Assembly (NCBI RefSeq): GCF_026341815.1
Contig: NZ_JAPENX010000001.1
Location: 2,728,001 to 2,792,000 of the forward strand
Length of the DNA stretch: 64,000 nucleotides
Direction of reading: 5' to 3'
DNA from: Streptomyces sp. NBC_00572
Lineage (GTDB): Bacteria > Actinomycetota > Actinomycetes > Streptomycetales > Streptomycetaceae
The notes under the pieces are model-generated. The model worked only from the letters and a program-made list of their open reading frames with translations. It made no database searches and was not told where the DNA came from. Both the position numbers and the translations under genes were made by a program. Of this stretch, positions 1 through 8,510 are shown piece after piece (the stretch's first letter is position 1; every line of letters starts with the position of its first letter).

Positions 1-195
1 GTGCGTGGGGCCGTTCAGCGGCTCGGCCTCGGCGGCGAAGGACTCGTACGCGAAGGCGCCCGTGGGCCACAGTTCCGGCAGGACGACGAGGTCGGCGCGG
101 CCGGATTCCTCCCGTACGAGACGCGCCACACGGGCGCGTCGGGCGTCGACCGGTTCGTCCGGGTCTACCGCGATCTGGATCAGCGAGGCGCGCAC
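1..195 (-). CDS. Carbon-nitrogen hydrolase (nitrilase superfamily), N-terminal fragment
   Basis: Only the first 65 codons are in the window; the gene continues past the left edge. The GTG start at 195 gives MRASLIQIAVDPDEP, and the segment VVLPELWPTGAF contains the catalytic glutamate of the nitrilase Glu-Lys-Cys triad in its usual PE(L/M) context near residue 43. The family hydrolyses non-peptide C-N bonds in amides and nitriles. Substrate cannot be inferred from this fragment. An AGGA-like ribosome site lies about ten bases upstream. The gene diverges from the DinB-like gene at 351 across a 155-bp gap in which I see no clear operator. Confidence 0.8.
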   Translation of the reverse strand, partial: MRASLIQIAVDPDEPVDARRARVARLVREESGRADLVVLPELWPTGAFAYESFAAEAEPLNGPTH

Positions 196-350
196 ACTAC
201 CACCGTCCTGGCATTCGAGCCGTCAACACCGGCCTACGATCGTCACACGAAAGCACTGCCGGGGTGCCTTCGGGCAGCGTAACTTAGCGTCCGAGCCTCC
301 CACCCAGTCGTGTTTTCAGCCCGCGCACCGAAGAACCGCCGAGGGGTCCC

Positions 351-1178
351 GTGACCGTCCATCCCAGCCTCCAGAACTACGCCGACGCCTGGACCCACTC
401 CATCGAGGCGATAGCCGAGCTGGTGCAGCCGCTCGTGGAGGGCGAGTGGAACCGGCCGACACCGTGCCCAGGCTGGTCGGTGCGGGACATCGTGTCCCAT
501 GTGATCGGCATGGAGACGGAGATGCTCGGCGACCCGCGGCCGATCCACTCCCTGCCGCGTGACCTCTACCACGTACGCAGCGAATTCGCGCGCTACATGG
601 AGGTCCAGGTCGATGTGCGGCGGCACCACACCGCGCCGGAGATGACCTCGGAGCTGGAGTACATCCTGATCCGCCGCGCCCGGCAGCTCCGCAACGAGAA
701 CCGCTCCCCCGAGCACCTGATCCGCGCCCCCCTCGGCGCCGAGCAGTCCCTGGAACTGGCCTACCGGATGCGCGCCTTCGACGTGTGGGTGCACGAGCAG
801 GACCTGCGCGTCGCGCTCGGCGTGCCGGGCAACCTGGACTCGGCGGGTGCGCACGTGACCCGTGACGTGCTCCTGGAGGCCCTGCCGAAGGTGGTCGCCA
901 AGGACGCGGGGGCTCCCGCCTCTTCGGCCGTGGTCCTCGACGTGAGCGGTCCGGTGGAGTTCCTGCGGACGGTACGGGTCGACGCGGACGGCCGGGGTTC
1001 GGTCGACGGCGCGCCCTCGCTCGGCCCCGCGGTGACGCTCGCGACGGACTGGGAGACGTTCGTACGTCTCGCCTGCGGCCGGGTCCGGCCGGCCGATGTG
1101 GCCGACCGGGTCAAGACGGAGGGCGACGAGGCGCTGGCGCAGGCCATCCTCGACAACTTCGCGGTGACGCCCCGCTGA
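351..1178 (+). CDS. Maleylpyruvate isomerase-family mycothiol-dependent enzyme (DinB-like)
   Basis: The 275-residue protein begins with the typical N-terminal four-helix segment of the mycothiol-dependent maleylpyruvate isomerase / TIGR03083 group: residues ~30-55 carry PCPGWSVRDIVSHVIGME, whose histidine is a metal ligand in DinB-fold enzymes, and a second conserved stretch (AFDVWVHEQDLR, ~145-155) supplies another histidine. The C-terminal ~100 residues match the SCP2-like half of the family. Such proteins use mycothiol, the actinobacterial thiol, as cofactor or substrate; the actual substrate is unknown. The GTG start at 351 is preceded by GAGGGG. The gene converges with the MFS gene, with only 4 bp between them. 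Confidence 0.8.
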   Translation: MTVHPSLQNYADAWTHSIEAIAELVQPLVEGEWNRPTPCPGWSVRDIVSHVIGMETEMLGDPRPIHSLPRDLYHVRSEFARYMEVQVDVRRHHTAPEMTSELEYILIRRARQLRNENRSPEHLIRAPLGAEQSLELAYRMRAFDVWVHEQDLRVALGVPGNLDSAGAHVTRDVLLEALPKVVAKDAGAPASSAVVLDVSGPVEFLRTVRVDADGRGSVDGAPSLGPAVTLATDWETFVRLACGRVRPADVADRVKTEGDEALAQAILDNFAVTPR

Positions 1179-1182
1179 CCCT

Positions 1183-2499
1183 TCACACGGGGACGTGTAC
1201 GGCCTCCACCCGGCTGGCGACGAGCCGTTCGCGTTCCCTGCGGTGGGTGCGGGCCTTGAGGCGCAGGATCTGCACGACGCCGACGGCCTCCAGCACGAAG
1301 ACGGACGAGAACGCGATCCGGTAGTTGTCGCCGGTCGCGTCGAGCAACACGCCGACGGCGAGCAGCGTCGTCATCGAGGCCACGAAACCACCCATGTTGA
1401 CGATGCCGGACGCGGTGCCCTGACGCTCCGGCGGGTTCGCCGGGCGGGCGAAGTCGAAGCCGATCATCGAGGCCGGTCCGCAGGCGCCGAGGACCAGGCA
1501 GAGGGTGACGAGCAGCCACATCGGGGCGTGCTCGCCGGGGTACGCGAGGGTGGTCGCCCACAGCAGGGCGGTGGCGGCGACCGTGCCGAGGGCGAGCGGG
1601 GCGCGGGCCGTGTGGTGGCGGGCGATGATCTGCCCGTACGCGAGGCCGACGACCATGTTCGACAGGACGACCAGGGTGAGCAGGCTCCCCGCGGTCGACC
1701 GGGACAGGCCCTGCGCCTCGACCAGGTACGGCAGTCCCCACAGCAGCAGGAAGACCATCGCGGGGAACTGGGTGGTGAAGTGCACCCACAGGCCGAGCCG
1801 GGTGCCGGGTTCCCGCCAGGACTCGGCGATCTGACGGCGTACGAAGGCGGCGCCCGCGTGGGTGGCGGGCTGCGGCTCGTACCCCTCGGGGTGGTCCTTG
1901 AGGAAGAGCAGCAGCAGGACCAGGACGACGACGCCGGCGAGGGAGCTGCCGACGAAGGTGGTCGTCCAGCCGAGGCCGTGCAGGGCGCGGGCGATGAAGA
2001 CGGTGGAGACGAGGTTGCCGGCCATGCCGAAGAGGGCGGCGACCTGGCCGATGAGCGGGCCCCGGCGGGCCGGGAACCAGCGGGTCCCGAGCCGCAGGAC
2101 GCTGATGAAGGTCATGGCGTCACCGCAGCCGAGCAGCGCCCGTGAGGCGAGCGCGGTGCCGTACGAGGGGGAGAGCGCGAAGCCCAGCTGGCCGAGGGTG
2201 AACAGGACGACGCCGAGGGCGAGGACCTTCTTGGTGCCGAGCCGGTCGACCATCAGGCCGACGGGTATCTGCATGCCCGCGTAGACGAGCAGCTGGAGTA
2301 TGGAGAAGGTGGAGAGCGCGGAGGCGTTGACGTCGAAGCGGTCGGCGGCGTCGAGTCCGGCGACCCCCAGGGACGTACGGAAGATGACGGCGACGAAGTA
2401 GACGGCGACGCCGACGCCCCAGACGAGGGCCGCGCGGCGCCCGCCGGGCGGATCGCCGGGGAGGGTGACGGCGGAGCCGTATCCGTTGCGGTTGCTCAC
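1183..2499 (-). CDS. MFS transporter, ~12 TM
   Basis: A 438-residue major facilitator protein. About twelve hydrophobic segments are visible, and the loop 2-3 signature appears as GLMVDRLGTKKVL near residue 85. The second half starts after a hydrophilic central loop (HPEGYEPQP, ~200). The phthalate/oxalate-type transporters of this kind usually carry organic acids, but the substrate here is unknown. Its ATG overlaps the stop of the upstream GntR gene by four bases, so the two are translationally coupled and the regulator probably controls the transporter. Confidence 0.88.
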   Translation of the reverse strand: MSNRNGYGSAVTLPGDPPGGRRAALVWGVGVAVYFVAVIFRTSLGVAGLDAADRFDVNASALSTFSILQLLVYAGMQIPVGLMVDRLGTKKVLALGVVLFTLGQLGFALSPSYGTALASRALLGCGDAMTFISVLRLGTRWFPARRGPLIGQVAALFGMAGNLVSTVFIARALHGLGWTTTFVGSSLAGVVVLVLLLLFLKDHPEGYEPQPATHAGAAFVRRQIAESWREPGTRLGLWVHFTTQFPAMVFLLLWGLPYLVEAQGLSRSTAGSLLTLVVLSNMVVGLAYGQIIARHHTARAPLALGTVAATALLWATTLAYPGEHAPMWLLVTLCLVLGACGPASMIGFDFARPANPPERQGTASGIVNMGGFVASMTTLLAVGVLLDATGDNYRIAFSSVFVLEAVGVVQILRLKARTHRRERERLVASRVEAVHVPV

Positions 2500-3137
2500 C
2501 GGTCCTCACCCCGGACCAGGACCTTGACCCAGCTGAGGTGCTGGCGGACGCAGTGCGCCGCGCCCTCCACGTCGCCGGCTCTTATCCGGTCGAGGATCTC
2601 GGCGTGCTCGGTGATGTTCTTGGCGACGCGGTCGGGCTGGGACTGCATCACGGCGACGCCCATCCGCAGCTGGCGGTCGCGGAGCTGGTCGTAGAGGCGC
2701 GAGAGGATCTGGTTGCCGGCGTGGCGGACGATCTCGGCGTGGAAGCAGCGGTCGGTGACGGCGACTTCGGCGAGGTCTCCGGCCTCGGCCCGCAGCTTCT
2801 GCTCCTCCAGGAGCTCTTCGAGCCGCTCGATGAGCGAGGCGGGCGCGGGCACGGCCCGGCGGACCGCGAACTCCTCGACGAGCAGCCGGGTCTCGACGAC
2901 GTCGGCGATCTCCTGCGCGGAGACGGCGAGGACGAGGGCGCCCTTCTTCGGGTAGAGCTTCAGCAGCCCTTCCATCTCCAGCTTGAGGAGCGCCTCGCGG
3001 ACGGGCGTCCGTGACACCCCCACGGCGAGGGCGAGTTCGCCCTCGGTGAGGAGGGTGCCTCCCTCGTAGCGCCGGTCGAGTACGGCCTGCTTGACGTGCA
3101 TGTAGACACGGTCGGCTGCGGGGGGTGCGGATGCCAT
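2496..3137 (-). CDS. GntR-family regulator, FCD (FadR-type) subfamily
   Basis: 213 residues from the ATG at 3137. A winged HTH covers ~15-70 (GELALAVGVSRTPVREALLKLE is the recognition region) and an all-helical FCD ligand domain covers ~85-205. Metal-binding residues fit the FCD pattern (TDRCFHAEI, HAEIL, and a C-terminal HLSW). These proteins sense small carboxylates. A longer reading frame could begin at a TTG at 3167, but that stretch is the AT-rich operator-like region and has no ribosome site; I prefer a leaderless ATG. It forms an operon with the downstream MFS gene (4-bp overlap), consistent with a local carboxylate-uptake switch. Confidence 0.85.
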   Translation of the reverse strand: MASAPPAADRVYMHVKQAVLDRRYEGGTLLTEGELALAVGVSRTPVREALLKLEMEGLLKLYPKKGALVLAVSAQEIADVVETRLLVEEFAVRRAVPAPASLIERLEELLEEQKLRAEAGDLAEVAVTDRCFHAEIVRHAGNQILSRLYDQLRDRQLRMGVAVMQSQPDRVAKNITEHAEILDRIRAGDVEGAAHCVRQHLSWVKVLVRGEDR

Positions 3138-3167
3138 GAACACAGCATAGATACAACAGAGGTGCAA
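3138..3167 (-). promoter_or_regulatory. AT-rich promoter/operator of the GntR-MFS operon
   Basis: Just upstream of the GntR ATG the minus strand reads TTGTATCTATGCTGTGTTC, clearly AT-richer than its surroundings and resembling the TTGTAT-type sites bound by FadR-family regulators. Its contact with the start codon fits a leaderless, autoregulated promoter. This is pattern-based only. Confidence 0.4.
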
Positions 3168-3203
3168 CAGGCAGGCGCGTCCGCGATATGGACGTGGACC
3201 CGG

Positions 3204-3671
3204 TTAAATCCGGTGGTCGTAGCAGTCCGCGCCGCCGACGAGGACCGAGGTGAAGCACACCGGGAGGCCGTCCGGCCGGCGCGGGACCTCCTGGGAGGTG
3301 CTCCGGGTGAAGCCGAGCGAGAGGCCGGGAACGAAGGGGGACTCGCCCTCGGCCTCGCGGGCCGGGAGGCCCCGCAACAGCTCGTCGGCGGGCGTACGGA
3401 ACACGTCGGCGCCGTCCAGGAGCACCCGCGTCGCGGTCCTCCGGCCTTCCCCCGGCCACCACAGCTCGACGGCCGTGACCGTGTCCCGCTCCTCCAGGAG
3501 CACCTTGACGCCGACGCCGTCGCAGGCGGTCGAGACGGTCACGAGGACGCGGTTCGGCCGGGTACGCACCCGGGGCTCACCCCAGGAGGAGACGGCGGCC
3601 ACCGCCTCGTCGAGCGCCATGCCGAGCCGTACGGGCCCGGCGCCGTGCGGAGGTTCGAGCAGTAGGTCCAT
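3204..3671 (-). CDS. Hypothetical protein, 155 aa
   Basis: I do not recognise a named family. The protein is soluble, without signal peptide or membrane segment, and alternates strands in a way that suggests a duplicated beta fold (RVLVTVSTACDGVGVKVLL and LPVCFTSVLVGGADCYD). It starts at an ATG (MDLLLEPPHGAGPVRLGM); the N-terminal GPVRLGMALDEAV phrase is common in small actinobacterial proteins of unknown function. It stands alone between the GntR promoter and the bkd1 terminator, transcribed in the same direction as bkd1. Confidence 0.6.
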   Translation of the reverse strand: MDLLLEPPHGAGPVRLGMALDEAVAAVSSWGEPRVRTRPNRVLVTVSTACDGVGVKVLLEERDTVTAVELWWPGEGRRTATRVLLDGADVFRTPADELLRGLPAREAEGESPFVPGLSLGFTRSTSQEVPRRPDGLPVCFTSVLVGGADCYDHRI

Positions 3672-3691
3672 TCCCCCACCCTGGCGGAAAG

Positions 3692-3725
3692 ACGTCCGGC
3701 GGTGGCCGAAGCCACCGCCGGACGT
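3692..3725 (-). terminator. bkd1 operon terminator hairpin
   Basis: A perfect 15-bp inverted repeat (3692-3706 with 3711-3725) closes on a CGAA tetraloop, 28 bases beyond the bkdC1 stop. Its outer end runs into the parS site at 3724. No long T-run follows, as is usual in Streptomyces. Confidence 0.75.
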
Positions 3726-3737
3726 TTCACGTGAAAC
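3724..3737. other. parS centromere site (ParB-binding)
   Basis: Exact 14-bp palindrome GTTTCACGTGAAAC, the ParB-binding parS sequence of Streptomyces. It lies in the short gap between the bkdC1 stop (3753) and the operon terminator, overlapping the hairpin by two bases. ParB nucleoprotein complexes in this genus assemble on a group of parS sites around oriC, so the site marks the window as origin-proximal. Confidence 0.9.
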
Positions 3738-3752
3738 AGGCCGATCTGTCCG

Positions 3753-5174
3753 TCACGCCCAGCTGATCAGGCGCTGCGGCTGCTCCAGGATCGCGGCGAT
3801 GTCCGCCAGGAACTTGGAGCCGAGCTCGCCGTCGACCAGACGGTGGTCGAAGGAGAGGGCCAGCGTCGTGACCTGACGCGGCTTCACCTTGCCCTTGTGG
3901 ACCCACGGCTGGAGCTTGATCGCACCGACCGCGAGGATCGCGGACTCGCCGGGGTTCAGGATGGGCGTACCGGTGTCGACGCCGAAGACGCCGACGTTGG
4001 TGATGGTGAAGGTGCCGCCCTGCATCGCCGCCGGGGTCGTCTTCCCGTCGCGGGCGGTGGAGATCAGCTCGCTCAGCGACGCCGAGAGCTCGGGCAGGGT
4101 CTGCGCGTGCGCGTCCTTGATGTTCGGCACGAGCAGACCGCGCGGGGTGGCCGCGGCGATGCCCAGGTTCACGTAGTGCTTGAGGACGATCTCCTGCGCC
4201 GCCTCGTCCCAGGCCGCGTTGATCTCCGGGTTGCGCCGGACGGCGACCAGGACGGCCTTGGCGATGAGGAGCAGCGGGTTGACCCGCAGGCCCGCCATGT
4301 CCGTGCCGGACTTGAGCTCGTCGACCAGCTTCATCGTGCGCGTGATGTCGAAGGTCACGAACTCGGTGACGTGCGGGGCGGTGAAGGCCGAACCGACCAT
4401 CGCCGCCGCCGTGGCCTTCCGTACGCCCTTGACGGGGATACGGGTCTCCCGGGCGTCGGTCGACACGACGGGAGCGGCCTGAACGGCTGCCGGGGCCGCC
4501 ACGGGCTCGGCCACGGGCGTCGGGGCCACCGGGGCCGCGACGGCCGGCGCGGGCGCCGGAGCGGCCGCCGCGTGGACGTCCTCACGGGTGATGATGCCGT
4601 CCGGGCCGGTCGGGGTGACCGTCGCCAGGTCGACGCCGAGGTCCTTGGCGAGCTTCCGGACCGGCGGCTTGGCCAGCGGGCGTCCGGCGGCCGGCGCGTG
4701 CCCGTTGAGCTGCTCCGGCACGGCGACGGGAGCGGCCTGCACTGGAGCGGCCGGGGCGCTCACGTCCGCACCCTGCGCCGCCTTGCGGGGCCGACGCTTG
4801 GTGGAGCTGGCGGCGACGCCGTAGCCGACGAGGACCGGCTGGCGGCCCTGCGGCTCCTCCTCGACGACGGGCACGACGGCCGCCGGGGCGGGCTCGGCCA
4901 CCGGGGCGGCGGGCGCCTCGGGTGCCGCCCCGCCGCCGACGTTCACCGAGATGATGACCTGGCCGACGTCGACCGTGGTCCCCTCGGCGAAGAGCAGTTC
5001 GTGGACCGTGCCGTCGAAGGGGATCGGCAGCTCGACGGCAGCCTTGGCCGTCTCGACCTCGATCACGACCTGGCCATCGGTGACGGTGTCACCGGGCTGC
5101 ACGTACCACTTGAGGATCTCGGCCTCGGTGAGGCCCTCGCCCACATCGGGCATCTTGAATTCGCGGATCGTCAC
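3753..5174 (-). CDS. bkdC1: Branched-chain 2-oxoacid dehydrogenase E2, cluster 1
   Basis: 473-residue dihydrolipoyl acyltransferase that moves branched acyl groups from E1 to CoA. A lipoyl domain (residues 1-78) carries the lipoylated Lys44 in EVETAKA. A long Ala/Pro/Val linker follows. The E1/E3-binding domain lies at ~172-208 (PPVRKLAKDLGVDLATVTPT, GIITREDV). The catalytic domain (~245-473) ends with the SFDHRLVDG active-site motif. The GTG start has GGAGAG six bases upstream, ten bases after the bkdB1 stop. It is the last gene of bkdA1-B1-C1, which supplies isobutyryl-, isovaleryl- and 2-methylbutyryl-CoA for branched fatty acids and polyketide starters. The 'cluster 1' label follows S. 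coelicolor usage from memory. Confidence 0.93.
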   Translation of the reverse strand: MTIREFKMPDVGEGLTEAEILKWYVQPGDTVTDGQVVIEVETAKAAVELPIPFDGTVHELLFAEGTTVDVGQVIISVNVGGGAAPEAPAAPVAEPAPAAVVPVVEEEPQGRQPVLVGYGVAASSTKRRPRKAAQGADVSAPAAPVQAAPVAVPEQLNGHAPAAGRPLAKPPVRKLAKDLGVDLATVTPTGPDGIITREDVHAAAAPAPAPAVAAPVAPTPVAEPVAAPAAVQAAPVVSTDARETRIPVKGVRKATAAAMVGSAFTAPHVTEFVTFDITRTMKLVDELKSGTDMAGLRVNPLLLIAKAVLVAVRRNPEINAAWDEAAQEIVLKHYVNLGIAAATPRGLLVPNIKDAHAQTLPELSASLSELISTARDGKTTPAAMQGGTFTITNVGVFGVDTGTPILNPGESAILAVGAIKLQPWVHKGKVKPRQVTTLALSFDHRLVDGELGSKFLADIAAILEQPQRLISWA

Positions 5175-5184
5175 GGTGCTCTCC

Positions 5185-6165
5185 TCAGTACGCCAGCGAG
5201 CGGTCGACGGCGTCGAGCACGCGATCGAGACCCGGCAGGTACTCCTCCTCCAGGCGCGCCGGCGGATACGGCGCGTGGTAGCCGCCGACCCGCAGGACGG
5301 GGGCCTCCAGGTGGTAGAAGCAGCGCTCGGTGATCCGGGCGGCGATCTCCGCGCCGGAGCCGAAGAACACCGGCGCCTCGTGGACGACGACCAGGCGGCG
5401 GGTCTTCTCGACCGAGGCCTGGATCGTGTCGAAGTCGAGCGGGGAGATCGAGCGCAGGTCCACGACCTCGATCGACTTGCCCTCCTCGGCGGCGGCCTCG
5501 GCCACCTCCAGGCAGGTCTTCACCATCGGGCCGTAGGCCACCAGGGTGAGGTCCGTGCCCTCACGGGCGACCCGGGCCTTGTGCAGCTCGCCGGGGATGG
5601 CCTCGACGTCGACCTCGCCCTTGTCCCAGTAGCGGCGCTTGGGCTCGAAGAAGATGACCGGGTCGTCGCTCTGGATCGCCTGCTGGAGCATCCAGTAGGC
5701 ATCGGAGGAGTTCGCCGGGGTGACGACCTTGAGGCCCGCGACGTGCGCGAAGAGCGACTCGGGGGACTCGGAGTGGTGCTCGACGGCGCCGATGCCGCCG
5801 CCGTACGGGATACGGATGACGACCGGCATCTTCACCGTGCCGAGCGAACGGGCCCGGATCTTCGCCAGCTGGGTGACGATCTGGTCGTACGCCGGGAAGA
5901 CGAAGCCGTCGAACTGGATCTCCACGACAGGCCGGTAGCCGCGCAGCGCGAGGCCGATCGCGGTGCCGACGATGCCGGACTCGGCGAGCGGGGTGTCGAC
6001 GACCCGGTCCTCGCCGAAGTCCTTCTGCAGGCCGTCGGTGATCCGGAAGACACCGCCGAGCTTGCCGACGTCCAGGCCCATGATGACGACCTTGGGGTCG
6101 GTCTCCAGGGCCTTGCGCAGCGACTCGTTGAGCGCCTTCGCGAGGGGAAGCTTCTGAACAGCCAT
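5185..6165 (-). CDS. bkdB1: Branched-chain 2-oxoacid dehydrogenase E1 beta, cluster 1
   Basis: 326 residues, the usual length for an E1-beta (transketolase pyrimidine-binding plus C-terminal domain). Diagnostic stretches are MGLDVGKLGGVFRITDGL (where EDVG is more usual), TPLAESGIVGTAIGLAL and RIPYGGGIGAVEHHSES. The C-terminal VVDLRSISPLD region is also typical. With BkdA1 it decarboxylates 2-oxo acids from Val, Leu and Ile using thiamine diphosphate. A longer upstream extension is open but the ATG at 6165 starts two bases after the bkdA1 stop, so expression is coupled. Confidence 0.92.
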   Translation of the reverse strand: MAVQKLPLAKALNESLRKALETDPKVVIMGLDVGKLGGVFRITDGLQKDFGEDRVVDTPLAESGIVGTAIGLALRGYRPVVEIQFDGFVFPAYDQIVTQLAKIRARSLGTVKMPVVIRIPYGGGIGAVEHHSESPESLFAHVAGLKVVTPANSSDAYWMLQQAIQSDDPVIFFEPKRRYWDKGEVDVEAIPGELHKARVAREGTDLTLVAYGPMVKTCLEVAEAAAEEGKSIEVVDLRSISPLDFDTIQASVEKTRRLVVVHEAPVFFGSGAEIAARITERCFYHLEAPVLRVGGYHAPYPPARLEEEYLPGLDRVLDAVDRSLAY

Positions 6166-6167
6166 GA

Positions 6168-7361
6168 TTACTCGCCCTCTCCGTTCGCGAAGGACGCCTC
6201 GTAGGCGGCGAACTGCGCGCGCTCCTCGTCGACGAGCGCGTGCCCGTCCGCGTACACGTTGTCGAAGATCGCCATGTGCTCCGGGACGGGCATGGCGCGC
6301 ACGACCTCGCGGACCTGCTTGCCGAGCGCCTCGCTCTCCGCTTCCAGCTCCTCGAAGAAGGCCGCGTCGGCGTGGCCCTCGTTCTCCATGTAGACCTTGA
6401 GGCGCTGGATCGGGTCCTTGGCCTCCCACTCCTCGCGCTCCGCGTCGCGGCGGTAGCGGGTCGGGTCGTCGGAGGTGGTGTGGGCGGCCATGCGGTATGT
6501 GAACGCCTCGATGAGCGTCGGACCCTCGCCGCGGCGGGCGCGCTCGAGCGCCGACCGGGTCACGGCCAGGCACGCGAGGACGTCGTTGCCGTCGACACGG
6601 ACGCCGGGGAAGCCGAAGCCGCGGGCGCGCTGGTAGAGCGGCACGCGCGTCTGCTTCTCGATGGGCTCGGAGATGGCCCACTGGTTGTTCTGGCAGAAGA
6701 ACACGACCGGGGCGTTGTAGACCGCGGAGAAGACGAACGACTCGTTCACATCGCCCTGGCTGGAGGCGCCGTCACCGAAGTACGCGAGCACGGCGGAATC
6801 CGCGCCGTCCTTGGCGATACCCATGGCATAACCCGTGGCGTGCAAGGTCTGCGAGCCGAGAACGATCGTGTACAGGTGGAAATTGTTGGTGCTGGGATCC
6901 CAGCCACCGTGGTTCACACCGCGGAACATTCCCAGCAGATTCGTGGGGTCGACGCCACGGACCCACGCGACACCGTGTTCACGGTAGGTGGGAAAGACGT
7001 AGTCGTCGTCCCGAAGGGCCCGGCCGGAGCCGATCTGGGCGGCCTCCTGGCCGAGCAGTGAGGCCCACAGGCCCAGCTCGCCCTGACGCTGCAGCGAGGT
7101 GGCCTCGGCGTCGAAGCGACGAGTGAGGACCATGTCGCGGTAGAGACCGCGCAGCTCCTCGGCGCTCAGGTCGATGTCGTAATCGGGGTGCTGGACGCGC
7201 TCTCCCTCGGGCGTCAGCAGCTGGACGAGCTCGGGCTCCACAGCGTCCGCCTCGGCGCGCGTGCTCGTCTTCTTGGTGGTGCTGGTGCTCGCGCTTGCGG
7301 TGCGCTTGGTGCCGCTGCTGCGTCGCGTCGTCTTGCGCGCTGCAGTGCTCTCCACGGTCAC
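6168..7361 (-). CDS. bkdA1: Branched-chain 2-oxoacid dehydrogenase E1 alpha, cluster 1
   Basis: 397 residues. The thiamine-diphosphate motif runs from GDGASSQGD to QNN about 28 residues later. The C-terminal phosphorylation-loop region reads YRMAAHTTSDDPTRYR. The first ~35 residues are a Lys/Thr/Ser-rich basic tail (KTTRRSSGTKRTASASTS) not needed for catalysis. The GTG at 7361 is chosen because GGAGGA precedes it by seven bases; the frame stays open far upstream but only through the intergenic region. It is the first gene of the bkd1 operon and diverges from the response-regulator gene. Confidence 0.92.
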   Translation of the reverse strand: MTVESTAARKTTRRSSGTKRTASASTSTTKKTSTRAEADAVEPELVQLLTPEGERVQHPDYDIDLSAEELRGLYRDMVLTRRFDAEATSLQRQGELGLWASLLGQEAAQIGSGRALRDDDYVFPTYREHGVAWVRGVDPTNLLGMFRGVNHGGWDPSTNNFHLYTIVLGSQTLHATGYAMGIAKDGADSAVLAYFGDGASSQGDVNESFVFSAVYNAPVVFFCQNNQWAISEPIEKQTRVPLYQRARGFGFPGVRVDGNDVLACLAVTRSALERARRGEGPTLIEAFTYRMAAHTTSDDPTRYRRDAEREEWEAKDPIQRLKVYMENEGHADAAFFEELEAESEALGKQVREVVRAMPVPEHMAIFDNVYADGHALVDEERAQFAAYEASFANGEGE

Positions 7362-7704
7362 GTGCGTGCTCCTCCGTCGGTCCGGCCCCCGGGTTCGCCG
7401 GGCAAGGCCAGTGCGGCTCTCCGCCTTATCCGTACCCTTCGCACGGGGTGGGTGCGACGCGGCCGGGGTCGGGCGTGACAGGTGCCCCGGCGAGCGCCCT
7501 GTCTTAGGCACGTTACCCACAGCGTGCCATTCCCGCGAAACCCCACTTGACCTGCGATTTTGCTTGGATTTCCAAGTAAATCGAGAAAAGCGGGAACACC
7601 GGCTGGTCAGCGCGTCGGCAGCGGCCGAGAGGGCCGCCGGAACATCCGGCACGTTATCCCGCGCACCCCGGGCGCGGGAAGAGCCAATATGTGAGACTGA
7701 CTGC
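7362..7704. other. 343-bp divergent intergenic region, bkdA1 / response regulator
   Basis: No gene is visible here. The left part is the bkdA1 leader with its GGAGGA. The middle (7545-7600) is AT-richer than the surroundings and carries a perfect 6-bp inverted repeat (see 7563-7576). The right part leads to the GTG of the regulator without an obvious ribosome site. Both divergent promoters presumably lie here. Confidence 0.6.
7563..7576. promoter_or_regulatory. Candidate operator CTTGGA-TT-TCCAAG
   Basis: Perfect 6-bp inverted repeat with a two-base spacer in the only AT-rich part of the bkdA1/response-regulator gap. A TTGACC hexamer sits ~15 bases to its left, suitable as a -35 for the rightward gene. 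The binding protein is unknown. Confidence 0.4.
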
Positions 7705-8364
7705 GTGCGCGAAGATGGAAAAATCCGGGTATTTCTGCTGGACGACCACGAAGTCGTCCGGCGCGGCGTCCACGAGCTGCTCTCCGTGGAGGACGACATC
7801 GAGGTGGTCGGAGAGGCCGGAACGGCTGCGGACGCGCTGGTCAGGATCCCCGCGACCCGCCCCGACGTCGCGGTGCTCGACGTCCGGCTGCCGGACGGCA
7901 GCGGGGTGGAGGTGTGCCGCGAGATCCGTTCGCAGGACGAGGGCGTCAAATGCCTGATGCTCACCTCGTACGCGGACGACGAGGCGCTCTTCGACGCGAT
8001 CATGGCCGGGGCCTCGGGATACGTCCTCAAGGCCATCCGGGGCAACGAACTGCTGAACGCGGTACGGGACGTGGCGGCCGGCAAGTCGCTGCTCGACCCG
8101 GTGGCGACCGCCCGCGTCCTGGAGCGGCTGCGCGACGGCAACAATCCGAAGGGTGACGACAAGCTCGCCAACCTGACGGACCAGGAGCGCAAGATCCTGG
8201 ACCTGATCGGCGAGGGACTGACCAACCGGGTCATCGGCGAGCGGCTCCACCTCGCGGAGAAGACCATCAAGAACTATGTCTCCAGCCTGCTGTCGAAGCT
8301 GGGCATGGAGCGCCGCTCGCAGGCCGCGGCGTATGTGGCGCGGCTCCAGGCGGAGCGCCACTGA
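7705..8364 (+). CDS. Orphan NarL/DevR-type response regulator
   Basis: 219 residues from the GTG at 7705. The receiver domain (~6-125) has the acidic pair D13-D14, phospho-acceptor D59 (VLDVRLPDG), the LTSYAD threonine and the YVLK lysine. A LuxR-type HTH follows (LTDQERKILDLIGEGLTNRVIGERL ... TIKNYVSSLLSKL). The VLKAIRGNELLNAVRDVAAGKSLLDP linker resembles DevR/DosR. No histidine kinase adjoins it. From memory the S. coelicolor counterpart is the orphan regulator SCO3818, reported to interact with a distant kinase. The next gene, a flavin split-barrel protein, suggests a redox or hypoxia role; this is inference. Confidence 0.85.
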   Translation: MREDGKIRVFLLDDHEVVRRGVHELLSVEDDIEVVGEAGTAADALVRIPATRPDVAVLDVRLPDGSGVEVCREIRSQDEGVKCLMLTSYADDEALFDAIMAGASGYVLKAIRGNELLNAVRDVAAGKSLLDPVATARVLERLRDGNNPKGDDKLANLTDQERKILDLIGEGLTNRVIGERLHLAEKTIKNYVSSLLSKLGMERRSQAAAYVARLQAERH

Positions 8365-8510
8365 CGCTCGGCCGCCCCGGCCGGCCGGGCTCTCGCCTCA
8401 CCCGTACGGGTCAGAGCACGGCCGGCGGCCCCGATTCGGGACCTACGTCCCCGTGAAAGCGGGGCAGGGGCCCCTTTCCGACACGGTGTTGGTGGCGGAG
8501 AGTGGATGCC

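Noticed and set aside
3138..3167. N-terminal extension of the GntR regulator from TTG 3167
   Set aside because: Without ribosome site, codon use is AT-rich and cysteine-rich, and the stretch looks like the promoter/operator.
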